Source: Desulfobacca sp. (lineage in GTDB: Bacteria; Desulfobacterota; Desulfobaccia; Desulfobaccales; Desulfobaccaceae). Taken from it: 64,000 nt of DNA. Position 1 is the stretch's first letter, and the number at the start of each line of letters is the position of its first letter. Positions 25,347 to 34,225 of this stretch are shown here, in pieces. The notes under the pieces were generated by a model. The model saw only the letters and a program-made list of their open reading frames with translations. It did no database searches and was not told the origin of the DNA. The stretch lies in NCBI GenBank assembly GCA_020725545.1, contig DYEV01000022.1, positions 1 to 64,000 of the forward strand. The letters run 5' to 3'. A program made the translations under genes and the position numbers.

Positions 25347-25356
25347 TGGACCGGCG

Positions 25357-26229
25357 ATGACTGAGCCCATCCTTGCCCTCAAAGACGTGACCTTTACCTA
25401 TCCGGAGGGGAGCGTCGGTCTGATGAATTGCACCTTGGCCGTTCCCAGAGGCAGCCGCACTGCCATTCTGGGGGTCAACGGCTCCGGCAAGACCACCCTG
25501 TGCCTCCATTTTAACGGCATCCTCCGGCCCCAGGTCGGGACAGTGCTTTTTGACGGCCAGCCTTTGACTTACAGCCGCCGGGGGCTCAAAACCTTGCGTT
25601 CCCGGGTCGGTCTGGTCTTCCAGAATCCCGAGTCCCAACTGCTCTCGGCCAGCGTCCGGGAAGACATCTCCTTCGGACCCATGAACCTGGGGCTGGACCG
25701 TTCCGAGGTCCGGGCCCGGGTGGAACAAGCCCTGGCCACTGTAGACCTCGTGCACTTGGCCAATAGACCGGTCCACTCCCTGAGTTTCGGCCAGAAAAAG
25801 CGGGTCTGTCTGGCCGGCATCTTGGCCATGCAGCCGGAGGTAATTATTTTGGACGAACCCTTCTCCGGTTTGGATGTGCCCATGCAACGGGATCTCAACG
25901 CCACGTTGGCAGATCTATGGCTCCAGGGTATTACGGTGGTTATCTGTAGCCACGATCTGGATTTTGCCTACGAATGGGCGGACCATTGGCACATTCTTGC
26001 GGCTGGTTCTGTGGCGGCCAGTTGGGATCAGCGGCAGATCCCGGACGTTCTCCCTCAGGTGGCCGCCCTGGGCTTGGGCACCCCCAGAGTAGCTGAACTG
26101 TATCGCGAGCTCCTTGTGGCCGGATATCTCCCGCCTCTTCCCCATCCTCCCCGTAGCCATTCCGATCTGTTAGCTGTAATCAGGCAGGCCCACCAAAAGA
26201 TTGATCGGCACCCGGCCGCAGTGCAATAA
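25357..26229 (+). CDS. cbiO: Cobalt ECF transporter ATPase CbiO
   Basis: A 290-residue ABC ATPase powering cobalt import. Walker A is GVNGSGKTTL, the Q loop lies in VGLVFQNPESQLLSASV, the signature is LSFGQKKRV, Walker B is VIILDEPFSGLD, and the H loop is VVICSHDLDF. The FQNPxxQ pattern is specific to CbiO/EcfA ATPases. It ends the operon; its stop lies 10 bp from the convergent hydrogenase gene stop, with no clear terminator. Confidence 0.95.
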   Translation: MTEPILALKDVTFTYPEGSVGLMNCTLAVPRGSRTAILGVNGSGKTTLCLHFNGILRPQVGTVLFDGQPLTYSRRGLKTLRSRVGLVFQNPESQLLSASVREDISFGPMNLGLDRSEVRARVEQALATVDLVHLANRPVHSLSFGQKKRVCLAGILAMQPEVIILDEPFSGLDVPMQRDLNATLADLWLQGITVVICSHDLDFAYEWADHWHILAAGSVAASWDQRQIPDVLPQVAALGLGTPRVAELYRELLVAGYLPPLPHPPRSHSDLLAVIRQAHQKIDRHPAAVQ

Positions 26230-26239
26230 CCAAACTTTT

Positions 26240-27526
26240 TTACTGGCGGACCACTCGCAAACGCAGGCAGTGGGTGGCACAGGAAATACAGGGATCATAA
26301 TTGCGGATGGCTTGTTCGAGGATGTGGGTGAGGTGGACGTCGTCCAGGTGAAGGTGCTGCTCGGCTACCCGACAGAGGTCAGCCTCGATGGTCTTTTGGT
26401 TCTGCGACGTGGGTGGGACAATGCGGGCATCTTGAATAACTCCCTGGTCGTCCACGGTGTAGCGGTGGTAAAGGATGCCGCGGGGGGCCTCGGTAATGGC
26501 ACTGCCCTGTCCGGCCCGCCAAAACGCCGCCACATACGGCCGTTCCGGTCTTTGATAGTTTTGGATGATCCGGAGCGCCTCTTCACAGGCATAGACCATC
26601 TCCACACTCCGGACAATGATGCTTTGAAAAGGATTGCGACAGGCCGGCGTCAGGCCCGCCTCCCGGGCAGCCTGACGACTGAGCGGGTGCAGTCGGTCGT
26701 AATTCAGGACAAAGCGGGCCAGCGGCCCCACCAGATACGCCCCCCCCGATTTCCGGCGGCCCTGGAGGGCATTGCTATGCCGGACGTGCTCTTCCTCGAA
26801 GATATCCTCAAATTCTGACACGGCGATATCCAGGCCGCGGCTGGAGACCAGTCGACCTTCGCAGAGGGGATATGCCTGGGGATGGTGCAAGGCTACCAGT
26901 TCGTAGTCATAGGTAATATCGGGGAAAGTGAAGCCGGCTACCCAGCGCCCGGTTTGCTGCGCCAACTCCAGGGCTTTTTCCAGCTTGGGCACCAGGGCTT
27001 GGAGTTCTTTTGCCGTTGGCGTGCGGTAAAATCCCCCGACCCGGACATTAATAGGATGAATCTCTCGTCCCCCCAGAAGGGCGACGATCTCATTGCCGAC
27101 TTTTTTCAGGGCCAGCCCATCCTTGACCATCTCCGGATAATCTTGGGCCATCGCCAGGCCGCTGGGATACCCCAGAAAATCAGGGGCATGGAGAAAATAT
27201 ACATGGAGAGCGTGACTCTCCAGCCATTCACCGCAGTAGAGCAGACGCCGCAAGGCCCGCAGCGGCTCGGGGATGGTGAGAGCCAGGATAGCTTCCAGGG
27301 CATGCACCGCACTCATCTGATAAGCCACCGGACAAATCCCGCAGATCCGGGCGGTGAGGTCCGGCGCCTCAGCCCCTCGGCGGCCCCGAAGAAAAGCTTC
27401 GAAGAAGCGTGGTGACTCAAAGATACTGAAATTGGCGCGGGCTACCCGGCCATCCCTGATAATGAGTTCCAAGGCGCCCTCACCTTCGACGCGGGACAGA
27501 TTGGCGACCTTAATGGTTCTTTTCAT
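26240..27526 (-). CDS. hydA: NiFe hydrogenase large subunit, group 3b-type
   Basis: A 428-residue catalytic subunit of the cytosolic bidirectional (sulfhydrogenase-type) NiFe hydrogenase. Nickel ligands are C62 and C65 in [10 protein letters not shown] and C413 and C416 in DPCISCATH. In the first motif the residue normally His four after the second Cys is Tyr (Y69). The C terminus continues nine residues past H419, so a short tail must be cleaved by a maturation protease. N-terminal [16 protein letters not shown] is typical. It overlaps the small-subunit gene by 17 bp and is the last gene of the operon. No hyp maturation genes are in the window. Confidence 0.92.
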   Translation of the reverse strand: MKRTIKVANLSRVEGEGALELIIRDGRVARANFSIFESPRFFEAFLRGRRGAEAPDLTARICGICPVAYQMSAVHALEAILALTIPEPLRALRRLLYCGEWLESHALHVYFLHAPDFLGYPSGLAMAQDYPEMVKDGLALKKVGNEIVALLGGREIHPINVRVGGFYRTPTAKELQALVPKLEKALELAQQTGRWVAGFTFPDITYDYELVALHHPQAYPLCEGRLVSSRGLDIAVSEFEDIFEEEHVRHSNALQGRRKSGGAYLVGPLARFVLNYDRLHPLSRQAAREAGLTPACRNPFQSIIVRSVEMVYACEEALRIIQNYQRPERPYVAAFWRAGQGSAITEAPRGILYHRYTVDDQGVIQDARIVPPTSQNQKTIEADLCRVAEQHLHLDDVHLTHILEQAIRNYDPCISCATHCLRLRVVRQ

Positions 27527-28289
27527 GGGCCAGACTCTCTTGCCGAAAGGCCTCGGCCCCGGCGTTAAATGTTCGGAATAACCTGATAATATCAGCTTCT
27601 GCCACCCCTAACCGTCGGAAGCAGGCCGCCAGGGCAGAAGTGTTGGGATTCTCTTTGGGCCCAAAGCAGCCATAGCAGCCCCGATGATAGGCCGGGCAGA
27701 GGGCGCCGCAGCCGGTCTCCGTCACCGGACCCAGACACGGCACCCCCTCGGCCACCAGGACGCAGATGATGCCCTGCCTCTTGCAGGTTGTGCAGACACT
27801 TTCCGAGGCGGGCCGCGGCCGCCGTCCGTGCAGCAGGGCTTTGACCGCCTCCAACAGTTGGTATTTGTTGATGGGGCAGCCCGGCAGCTCCAGGTCGACC
27901 TTGATGTGCTGGGCAATAGGAGTTGACTGGTCCAAGGTCTTGATATACTCCGGATGGGCATAGACAACCGGGATGTATTCTTTGATGTCCGCAAAATTGC
28001 GCAACGCCTGGATGCCGCCGGCGGTGGCGCAGGCCCCGATGGCCACTACCAGTTTGGAGAGTTGGCGGACCCTCTTGATGCGCTTGGCGTCTGCCGGCGT
28101 CGTAATGGAGCCTTCCACCAGAGAAAGATCATAGGGCCCCGGGGTCACCGCGCTGCTGGCCTCCAAAAAATAGGCAATATCCAGGTGGTCGGCCAGGGCC
28201 AGCAGATGGTCTTCCAGGTCCAGGAGGCTCAACTGGCAGCCGTCACAGGAAGCAAACTTCCACACCGCCACTTTCAGGCGTTTCCCCAT
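27510..28289 (-). CDS. hydD: NiFe hydrogenase small subunit (delta)
   Basis: A 259-residue electron-transfer subunit. [13 protein letters not shown] provides the first two Cys of the proximal cluster, and [10 protein letters not shown] and [16 protein letters not shown] the next two. The C-terminal region has [26 protein letters not shown] and RGCYGCFGP for two further [4Fe-4S] clusters. This is the compact form (no Tat signal) of the cytoplasmic group 3 enzymes. Its start lies beside a repeat insertion that separates it from hydG. Confidence 0.93.
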   Translation of the reverse strand: MGKRLKVAVWKFASCDGCQLSLLDLEDHLLALADHLDIAYFLEASSAVTPGPYDLSLVEGSITTPADAKRIKRVRQLSKLVVAIGACATAGGIQALRNFADIKEYIPVVYAHPEYIKTLDQSTPIAQHIKVDLELPGCPINKYQLLEAVKALLHGRRPRPASESVCTTCKRQGIICVLVAEGVPCLGPVTETGCGALCPAYHRGCYGCFGPKENPNTSALAACFRRLGVAEADIIRLFRTFNAGAEAFRQESLAHEKNH

Positions 28290-28311
28290 GGCTCACTTTC
28301 CTTCCTATCAG

Positions 28312-28396
28312 GGTGTTGAAAAATCCTTTCCCTTGGATAACGGGGGAGAAAAATCCTAATCGTGGGGGGAGGGGTTTCAGACACTTTTCAATAACC
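28312..28396. repeat. Miniature inverted-repeat element inside the hydrogenase operon
   Basis: An element of about 85 bp with imperfect terminal inverted repeats GGTGTTGAAAA (28312 on) and TTTTCAATAACC (28385-28396). The interior is G/C-run rich. It fills nearly all of the space between hydG and hydD, the only large gap in an otherwise overlapping operon, and its right end lies 2 bp from the hydG stop codon. It belongs with the copies ending in GTTGTTGAAAAA at 32748 and 43441. Confidence 0.7.
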
Positions 28397-28398
28397 TT

Positions 28399-29268
28399 TT
28401 AGACTTCCCGTTTCTCAAACCAGGGGCCGATGCGCTCATAGGAAAAGACCGGACCGTCTTTACAGACGAAAAAAGGGCCCAGCTGGCAGTGGCCGCAGAG
28501 TCCCAGGCCACATTGCATGTTGCGCTCCAAAGAGACATAAATATCCCGGGGCTGGAGTCCCTTTTTCATGAGTTCCTGAACGGCAAAGCGCATCATCACC
28601 CCGGGACCGCAGATGAGGGCGGCCGCATGCAAGACATCAATCCGGGTGCGAGGGATGAGGGTGGTGACCACCCCCACGTTGCCATGCCAATCCGCGCCGG
28701 CGCTGTCCACCGTAACATGCACCCTGAGATCGAAGCGGCCCCGCCAACGCTCCAGTTCCCGGCGATAGAGCAGGTCCTGGGGCGAACGGGCCCCGTAAAT
28801 GATCTCCACATTGCCGTAGGCTGGCCGGTTGGCCAGGACAGAGTAAATCACCGGCCGCAGAGGGGCCAGACCCAGTCCGCCCGTCAGGATGATCAGGTCG
28901 CGGCCGACCAGCTCCGCCACCGGCCATGGCGTGCCAAAAGGTCCCCGCACCCCGATGACATCGCCGGGTCGACAGCGCTGCAGAACCCCGGTAACGTTGC
29001 CCACGGCCCGGATGGTATGGACCAACTGCCCCGGGCGGGCCGGATCGCCGCTGATGGAAATGGGCACCTCCCCCGCCCCTAATTGATACAGCATATTAAA
29101 TTGGCCGGGGCGAAAAGAAAACTCCGCCGGTCCGTCCCAGGGCTCCAAGGTTAACGTAAACGTGTCGCGCAATTCCCGGCGATACTGGACCACCCGAAAA
29201 GGACGGGGCAGCATGGGCTCTCCCCCAGTCGTCAGGTCAACAGCGGTCCCTACAGGTTCAGGAGCCAT
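28399..29268 (-). CDS. hydG: Hydrogenase FAD/NAD(P)-binding subunit (gamma)
   Basis: A 289-residue ferredoxin-NADP reductase-like flavoprotein. The FAD part includes [21 protein letters not shown], with the P-I-S-I-S stretch typical of HydG/PyrK-like proteins, and the NAD(P) part includes [17 protein letters not shown] and [14 protein letters not shown]-terminal [2Fe-2S] site is CGLGLCGHC with a later Cys in [10 protein letters not shown]. It would connect NAD(P)(H) with the hydrogenase clusters. The ATG overlaps the end of the cyclic-nucleotide-binding-like gene by 11 bp. Confidence 0.93.
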   Translation of the reverse strand: MAPEPVGTAVDLTTGGEPMLPRPFRVVQYRRELRDTFTLTLEPWDGPAEFSFRPGQFNMLYQLGAGEVPISISGDPARPGQLVHTIRAVGNVTGVLQRCRPGDVIGVRGPFGTPWPVAELVGRDLIILTGGLGLAPLRPVIYSVLANRPAYGNVEIIYGARSPQDLLYRRELERWRGRFDLRVHVTVDSAGADWHGNVGVVTTLIPRTRIDVLHAAALICGPGVMMRFAVQELMKKGLQPRDIYVSLERNMQCGLGLCGHCQLGPFFVCKDGPVFSYERIGPWFEKREV

Positions 29269-29713
29269 AGAAATCCACCAGTTGGAGTTTTAACAGCTTG
29301 ATTTTCCCCAGCAGGACCCGGACAAAGCGTTGCAACAGTTCATACCCCAACTCCGGCTGGGCTTCGCTCAGCCGGGCCAGGCAGTCCGCCTCCAGGGCAA
29401 TGGCCCGGGTCACCTCCAGGGTGCGGGCATCAAAAAACCACTGCTGGGGCAGGTCAAGCCAGCCCATGCCCAGCACATCCCCTGCACCCAGGGTGTAGAT
29501 GGTGCGCTGGCCGCGGCGGGGCCGATGAATGGACAGGGCCACCCGACCGGATCGCAGCAAGTAAAGCTGGCGGGCCTGATCCCCTTCGGTAAAGATGGTC
29601 TGATCGGCTGGCAGCGACACTAAGGAAGCACAGGGCACGATTAATTGCAGATGGTGCGGCGACAAGCCAGCCAAAAAGGGATGGGCTGCGAGCGTTTCTT
29701 CTAAACTGGGCAT
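29258..29713 (-). CDS. Cyclic-nucleotide-binding-like protein in hydrogenase operon
   Basis: A 151-residue protein consisting of one Crp-type effector domain ([51 protein letters not shown]) and a C-terminal helix ([17 protein letters not shown]). There is no DNA-binding domain, so it is not a transcription factor. The ATG at 29713 overlaps the upstream hydB end region, where GGAGTGACCTGC carries both the hydB stop and this gene's ribosome binding site. Its fixed place between hydB and hydG implies that it is a partner or allosteric subunit of the hydrogenase. The ligand is unknown. Confidence 0.85.
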   Translation of the reverse strand: MPSLEETLAAHPFLAGLSPHHLQLIVPCASLVSLPADQTIFTEGDQARQLYLLRSGRVALSIHRPRRGQRTIYTLGAGDVLGMGWLDLPQQWFFDARTLEVTRAIALEADCLARLSEAQPELGYELLQRFVRVLLGKIKLLKLQLVDFYGS

Positions 29714-29718
29714 GCAGG

Positions 29719-30858
29719 TCACTCCTTCGGCGGGAATTTCCGGAGAGCCTGGAGCTCTGCGGTGAGATCGATGGCAGCCGGGCACCAGACCAGGCACCGA
29801 CCACAGCCAGTGCACCCCAAGCAGCCGAATTGATCAAGCCAGGCCCCCAGTTTATGGGTCAGCCATTGGCGATAACGGGCCTTGCTGGAAGGGCGGAGCC
29901 AACCGCCATGAATATAGGAATGGTCCAGGTTGTGGCAGACGTCCCACAGCCGCCAGCGGCTGGCCGTCACATTTTCCAAGTCCGTCTCCTCGGCCATGCT
30001 GAAACAGAAGCAGGTAGGACAGACCAGGGCGCAATTGCCGCAACTGAGACAACGGGCGGCCACGTCATCCCACTGGGGATGCTCTGTGCGATCATACAAC
30101 AGGCCGGGGAGGCCATCGGTAGCGAGAGACCGCGTCTGGCTGCGAGCCGCGGCAGCCACCAAGGTCTGGGCCTGCTGCCATTGGCCCTCCTGGACCGGCT
30201 GCTGGGGGAGGTGAGCTAAAAGTCTCTCCCCCCGCTCGCTGCCGGCCTGCACCAGAAAAAAGTGGCCCCCCTCCCCACACAGTTCGGTCAGGGCCAGATC
30301 AAAGCCGGCGGTTGCGGCCGGCCCAGTGCCCAGGGAGGCGCAAAAACAAGCGTCGTCGGCCTCAGTGCAGTTCACGGCCACGATCAAGGCAGCCTGCCGG
30401 CAGGCGGCATAATGGGGATCAATGACCGGACCGCTTAGCAGGATCCGGTCCTGAATCCATATGGCTGCCAACTCACATGCCCGGACGCCGATGAAAGCAT
30501 AAGGGGGGACGTGGTTGGCCGCCGGCGCATAGGATATCGCGCCGTGGTGCTTGGCGGCGGTCACTACCGGTAATCTGGCCGGAAATAAGAACTTTTTCCA
30601 GGATTCCTGCCCCAGATTAAAGCCCCAATAAGCCGTATCCTGCCGATGTTGGAGCCGAAACCTGCCAGCCTCCGCTTCGGTCGTCCACCCCCGCGGCAGG
30701 CCGTCAGGACCATCTAAACAATCCAGTACCAGGTGGCCATTCCGGATCGTCGGCCCCACCGGCTGGAAGCCCTCTTGTCTGAGGAGGGCAAACAGGTCGT
30801 GGAAAGCCGCCGCCGGCAGGATAGCGGTAGCACCGCTGAGGAGTAAAGGTGAGGACAT
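29719..30858 (-). CDS. hydB: Hydrogenase iron-sulfur subunit (beta)
   Basis: About 379 residues, the sulfhydrogenase beta type. The N-terminal half has the sulfite-reductase-A-like segment (FLFPARLPVV, PPYAFIGVRACELAAI, VAVNCTEADDACFCASLGTGP). The C-terminal half has two ferredoxin motifs, CLSCGNCALVCPTCFCF and CLGCTGCGRCLVWCP, for two [4Fe-4S] clusters. An upstream GTG would add nine residues but would bury the AAAGGAG ribosome binding site, so ATG 30858 is chosen. It is the first gene of the operon. Confidence 0.92.
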   Translation of the reverse strand: MSSPLLLSGATAILPAAAFHDLFALLRQEGFQPVGPTIRNGHLVLDCLDGPDGLPRGWTTEAEAGRFRLQHRQDTAYWGFNLGQESWKKFLFPARLPVVTAAKHHGAISYAPAANHVPPYAFIGVRACELAAIWIQDRILLSGPVIDPHYAACRQAALIVAVNCTEADDACFCASLGTGPAATAGFDLALTELCGEGGHFFLVQAGSERGERLLAHLPQQPVQEGQWQQAQTLVAAAARSQTRSLATDGLPGLLYDRTEHPQWDDVAARCLSCGNCALVCPTCFCFSMAEETDLENVTASRWRLWDVCHNLDHSYIHGGWLRPSSKARYRQWLTHKLGAWLDQFGCLGCTGCGRCLVWCPAAIDLTAELQALRKFPPKE

Positions 30859-31097
30859 GAAGACTGCCGCTCCTTTGTTAGCCACAAGACCAACCTGAGA
30901 TCGTTCACTGCAGGCTGGGGGCCGCCGGATTTTTTGAAGGGCTCAGAATCCATCGGCAGACTGTCTCATGAGCTTGAATGCCTGGGCCCAAAACAGCAAT
31001 TTTATGATACCATGAATATAAAAAGTTTAAATCTTTTTTAACCTTGTCCCGGCCCAAATTAGCCGGTGCCTGGTTATTGGCTTGGAGCAAAGATCTA

Positions 31098-31349
31098 ATG
31101 ACTTACACGAAACTGCGGACAGTGCAGAACCGCTTCGAGGCTGAACTTCTCTCCGAGGCATTGGCCCACACGGGGGTGGACTTTTATCTCAGGACCTTTG
31201 AAGATACCGCCTACGACGGCCTCTTTGTGGCCCAGGAGGGCTGGGGGGTCATTTGGGTGGCCACCGCCGACCTCCAAATCGCCCAGGATATTCTGCAAGA
31301 TTTTGACGAAGCCTACCGTCATGGCAGCGAGGGCGAGGAGGATCTCTGA
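31098..31349 (+). CDS. DUF2007-like small protein
   Basis: An 83-residue protein that resembles the putative signal-transducing DUF2007 family: MTYTKLRTVQNRFEAELLSE, then GVDFYLRTFEDTAYDGLFV and GWGVIWVATADLQIAQDIL, a short mixed alpha/beta domain with an acidic tail. The ATG at 31098 is preceded by TTGGAGCAAAGATCTA. It diverges from the hydrogenase operon; the gap contains the AT-rich sequence AAAAAGTTTAAATCTTTTT at 31020-31038, possibly a promoter region. Function not established. Confidence 0.7.
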   Translation: MTYTKLRTVQNRFEAELLSEALAHTGVDFYLRTFEDTAYDGLFVAQEGWGVIWVATADLQIAQDILQDFDEAYRHGSEGEEDL

Positions 31350-31425
31350 TAAGCAACTCGGGCCAGAGGAGGGGCCAGGAAGCGGTGCCCCTGCCTCCCT
31401 GCCCCTTTTCCACAAGCTGCTGCTC

Positions 31426-32175
31426 TTACCTGCTGCCGGTCAGTTTTCCCACCGCGGCCAGATAAACGGCCACCTCTTCTTTGGGGTCGGCATGGACGAT
31501 GGCTTCCACCTCTGCATCGAAAAAGGCGGCCACCGGGCAACAGCCCAAACCCAGAGCAGTGGCGGCCAGCTGCAGGTTGCCGCAGATGTGGCCGGCATCC
31601 ATAAAGAGGTAGCGCACCGCCCGCTGCCGGTATTTCCAGAGTGACCGTCCCAGCAGGCCCGTCCAGATAAAGACCACGGCCGCTGTACCCAAAAACTGCT
31701 GGTTTAAGCCGGCCAGGACCAGGGAACGGCGGAAATCACCCGGTGTTACCAATTCCAAGGCAAACTGCTGCACCTGGAAGTGCCAGATGCCCGGCGGTAT
31801 CTCTTCCACCCGGTGTACTGCCACGTAGGTCTCCACCGGATACAATGCCCCCGCTGACGGCGCCGCCCGGAAGGCAAAATTGTGCTGCACTGCGGTTATA
31901 CCCTGACTGGCCCAGAGCAAGCCGGCCAATTCTTCCTGGCTGATGGGCTGCTCCACATAATCGCGCTGCGAACGGCGCTCCTTGACACACTCCCAGAAAT
32001 TTTTTTGCAAGCTCTTTGGTACCGACGGCAGCGGCAATCGCTGAGTTTCCGGCGGATAGGTTTTATACAAGGGGCTACGGGGGTACTGCACCAAAGGTTC
32101 GGCCCGGAGATTCTCCCGGGAATAACGAGTCTCCCGGAGATAATCCAAGCCGATGGCGCCGGTGGACTGGGGCAT
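31426..32175 (-). CDS. SagB/ThcOx-type nitroreductase-family protein
   Basis: A 249-residue FMN-dependent oxidoreductase-like protein. Key segments: ERRSQRDYVEQPISQEEL (FMN phosphate site), AAPSAGALYPVETYVAV, GIWHFQVQQFALELV, and the C-terminal RAVRYLFMDAGHICGNLQLA and LGLGCCPVAAFFDAEV. In other bacteria SagB homologues oxidise azoline rings of peptides, but most stand-alone members in anaerobes have no known substrate. No peptide precursor or cyclodehydratase gene is nearby. It converges on the DUF2007-like gene. Confidence 0.88.
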   Translation of the reverse strand: MPQSTGAIGLDYLRETRYSRENLRAEPLVQYPRSPLYKTYPPETQRLPLPSVPKSLQKNFWECVKERRSQRDYVEQPISQEELAGLLWASQGITAVQHNFAFRAAPSAGALYPVETYVAVHRVEEIPPGIWHFQVQQFALELVTPGDFRRSLVLAGLNQQFLGTAAVVFIWTGLLGRSLWKYRQRAVRYLFMDAGHICGNLQLAATALGLGCCPVAAFFDAEVEAIVHADPKEEVAVYLAAVGKLTGSR

Positions 32176-32228
32176 GGCTTTCTCCTTGTTGGCGGCCGCA
32201 GATAATTACCACTTCTCGACGGCAATTC

Positions 32229-32666
32229 TTAAATATTTTTGCCTTTCTCCGTTTCCCGCTCCACCTCCCGCAGCTTCTCGTTGAGGCCGGATTTCAGCTC
32301 TTCCCAGGTCTGGCCCGCAGCCCCTTGAGACTCTTGCAGCAGCTTCTGAATGGCGGTCTGCTTCTCCTGCAAATTTTTGATTAAATTTTGCAGATTTTCT
32401 TTCATTTCCGGAGAAGCCTGCTCGGCCTTCTGTTGCAGGTCTTTGATCTTTTGATCCAACCCTTGCAGGCGCCCATTGATATCCTGCAAGAACTTGTCCT
32501 TCTGTTGCTGGAGAAGCTGTTTGGCGGTATCCAAGAGTTCCCCCGCCTGTTTTTGCAGCTGTTCTTTGGTCACTTCTTTGGGTTTGGGTGGTTCTTCTTT
32601 GCCGCAGCCACTTAGACCAAGGCCAAGGGCCAGGGCTAACAGCAGGATCAGCAGACGATATTTCAT
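32229..32666 (-). CDS. Coiled-coil lipoprotein
   Basis: A 145-residue lipoprotein. A signal peptide (LLILLLALALGLGLSGC) ends in the lipobox LSGC with lipid Cys at about residue 21, then a Lys/Glu/Pro stretch and a long Gln/Leu/Lys-rich helix (LLDTAKQLLQQQKDKFLQD, LNEKLREVERETEKG). It probably lies at the envelope as a structural or tethering protein. ATG 32666 follows AAGGAGAAAAAGGA. A repeat element fills the gap to pdxJ. Confidence 0.75.
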   Translation of the reverse strand: MKYRLLILLLALALGLGLSGCGKEEPPKPKEVTKEQLQKQAGELLDTAKQLLQQQKDKFLQDINGRLQGLDQKIKDLQQKAEQASPEMKENLQNLIKNLQEKQTAIQKLLQESQGAAGQTWEELKSGLNEKLREVERETEKGKNI

Positions 32667-32747
32667 TCCTTTTTCTCCTTGAAAAGCTGGTTGGCGCGGC
32701 AACCCGCGCCGTGAGTTGTCACAAAGATTGCCCGATTGCTTCGAGCC

Positions 32748-33053
32748 GGCTGTTGAAAAACACCCTTCCTCCTCTTTCGATGGGGGAAGATCCCTTTTCT
32801 AGCCTTTTGGCGGCGCTAATAGGCCGCGTTGGCGTTGGGGGAGGGTTTTCGGAACAATGCTGTGGCAATAAGCGTTCCTGCTGCCATCCTGAGCTGGCGG
32901 CGAAGGATCTAACCTGGCTTCATAGTTTAGATTCTTCGCTTCGCTTAAAATGACTTCCAATAAACGCCAGCTTAATTCAACCGCATTGGGTTTTCGAACA
33001 GGGGGGCAGCGCTCCCTGACCCCCTCCCTTCAAAGCATTTTTTCCACAACCGG
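32748..33053. repeat. Dispersed repeat with GTTGTTGAAAAA ends, copy B (composite)
   Basis: Left end GGCTGTTGAAAAA (32748-32760) and right end TTTTTTCCACAACCGG (33039 on) are imperfect inverted repeats. Inside are CCTTTTGGCGGCGC and CGCGTTGGCGTTGGGGGA of the TTGGCG family and, nested at about 32884-32955, a second repeat type beginning GCCATCCTGAGC and ending in CTTCGCTTAAAATGAC. The right end abuts the pdxJ stop codon. No coding sequence is visible in the 387-bp gap. Confidence 0.75.
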
Positions 33054-33770
33054 TTAGCCGTTGATCAGGGCGATCATTTCCCGGACGGCCCGTTCCAAGC
33101 CAACGTAGACGGCCCGGGAGATAATGCTGTGGCCGATACTGTACTCGGCAAATTCTTTGCGTCCCCGGAAGCGTTTAATGTTGCGGTAGTTGAGGCCGTG
33201 GCCTGCCTTGACCACCAGGCCCAATTGACGGGCATGGGCCGCCGCGGCCAGGAGTTCTTCGAAAAGCTTTTCCGCTTCGACCTCGGAGGCGGCTTCGGCA
33301 TAGGTGCCGGTGTGCAGTTCCACATAGTCGGCGCCAATGGCCGCCGCAGCCTGGATCTGCTGGGGCTGGGGATCAACGAACAGACTGACCAGAATCCCGG
33401 CGGCCTTGAGGGTGCGGACCGCCTCTTGCAGATGGGCCTGATGGTTGGCCACGTCCAAGCCGCCTTCGGTGGTAAGTTCGGCCCGCTTTTCCGGCACCAA
33501 AGTGACCATGTCAGGCTTGGTCTGGCAGGCAATGCCGATCATTTCTGGGGTCGCGGCCATTTCCAGATTGAGCCGGGTTTTGACCGTCTGTCGCAGCAGG
33601 GTCAAGTCCCGATCCTGGATATGGCGTCGGTCTTCCCGAAGATGCACGATGATGCCGTCGGCGCCGCCCAGTTCGGCCAGGACAGCGGCGGTCACCGGGT
33701 CAGGTTCGTCAATCAAGCGGGCCTGGCGCAGCGTTGCCACATGATCCACATTTACTTCCAGTTTGGCCAC
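33054..33770 (-). CDS. pdxJ: Pyridoxine 5'-phosphate synthase
   Basis: A 238-residue TIM-barrel enzyme that condenses 1-deoxyxylulose 5-phosphate with 3-amino-2-oxopropyl phosphate in vitamin B6 synthesis. Diagnostic stretches: [15 protein letters not shown] at the start, [51 protein letters not shown] and [11 protein letters not shown] near the end. Length is normal. It overlaps ybeY by 19 bp and is the last gene of the yjbQ-phoH-pgpH-ybeY-pdxJ unit. Confidence 0.97.
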   Translation of the reverse strand: MAKLEVNVDHVATLRQARLIDEPDPVTAAVLAELGGADGIIVHLREDRRHIQDRDLTLLRQTVKTRLNLEMAATPEMIGIACQTKPDMVTLVPEKRAELTTEGGLDVANHQAHLQEAVRTLKAAGILVSLFVDPQPQQIQAAAAIGADYVELHTGTYAEAASEVEAEKLFEELLAAAAHARQLGLVVKAGHGLNYRNIKRFRGRKEFAEYSIGHSIISRAVYVGLERAVREMIALING

Positions 33771-34225
33771 ACAATATCCTCCTCTAGCTCCGGATGGAGA
33801 ATCTTAAACAACTCCCGGGTCTTGGCAGCCATTTTCAGAGCTTCGGCCTCAGAGCCCTCATGATCATAACCCAGGAGATGGAGAATGCCATGGATTAGAT
33901 AGAGATCCAGGAGTTCTAGAAAACGCCAACCGTATTGCTTGGCTTGGCGGCGGGTCGTCTCCAGGGAGATAATCACATCGCCCAATATATGGGGCTGAAT
34001 CTCCGGGAATGGTCCGCCCTGCAGCGGTACGGCGATGACGTTAGTGGGGCCCCGGCGTTGCAACAAGGTCTGGTTGTAGCGAGCCATGGCCGGCTCATTG
34101 ACCAAAATCACGCTGAGTTCGGCTTTAGGACAGTCCAAGCCTCTTAAGATCTTCCCGATTTTTCTCCTGATCTTTGCTAGATCGAGGCGAATCTTTCTCT
34201 GGCGGTTGTTTATCCAAATCTTCAC
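33752..34225 (-). CDS. ybeY: rRNA maturation endoribonuclease YbeY
   Basis: A 157-residue metal-dependent endoribonuclease for 16S rRNA maturation and quality control. The zinc motif H-x3-H-x5-H is [11 protein letters not shown]. The N-terminal [12 protein letters not shown] is typical of the family, which fixes a GTG start at 34225 even though this lies 101 bp inside the 3' end of pgpH in another frame. C-terminal [12 protein letters not shown] is a variable tail. Confidence 0.95.
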   Translation of the reverse strand: MKIWINNRQRKIRLDLAKIRRKIGKILRGLDCPKAELSVILVNEPAMARYNQTLLQRRGPTNVIAVPLQGGPFPEIQPHILGDVIISLETTRRQAKQYGWRFLELLDLYLIHGILHLLGYDHEGSEAEALKMAAKTRELFKILHPELEEDIVWPNWK

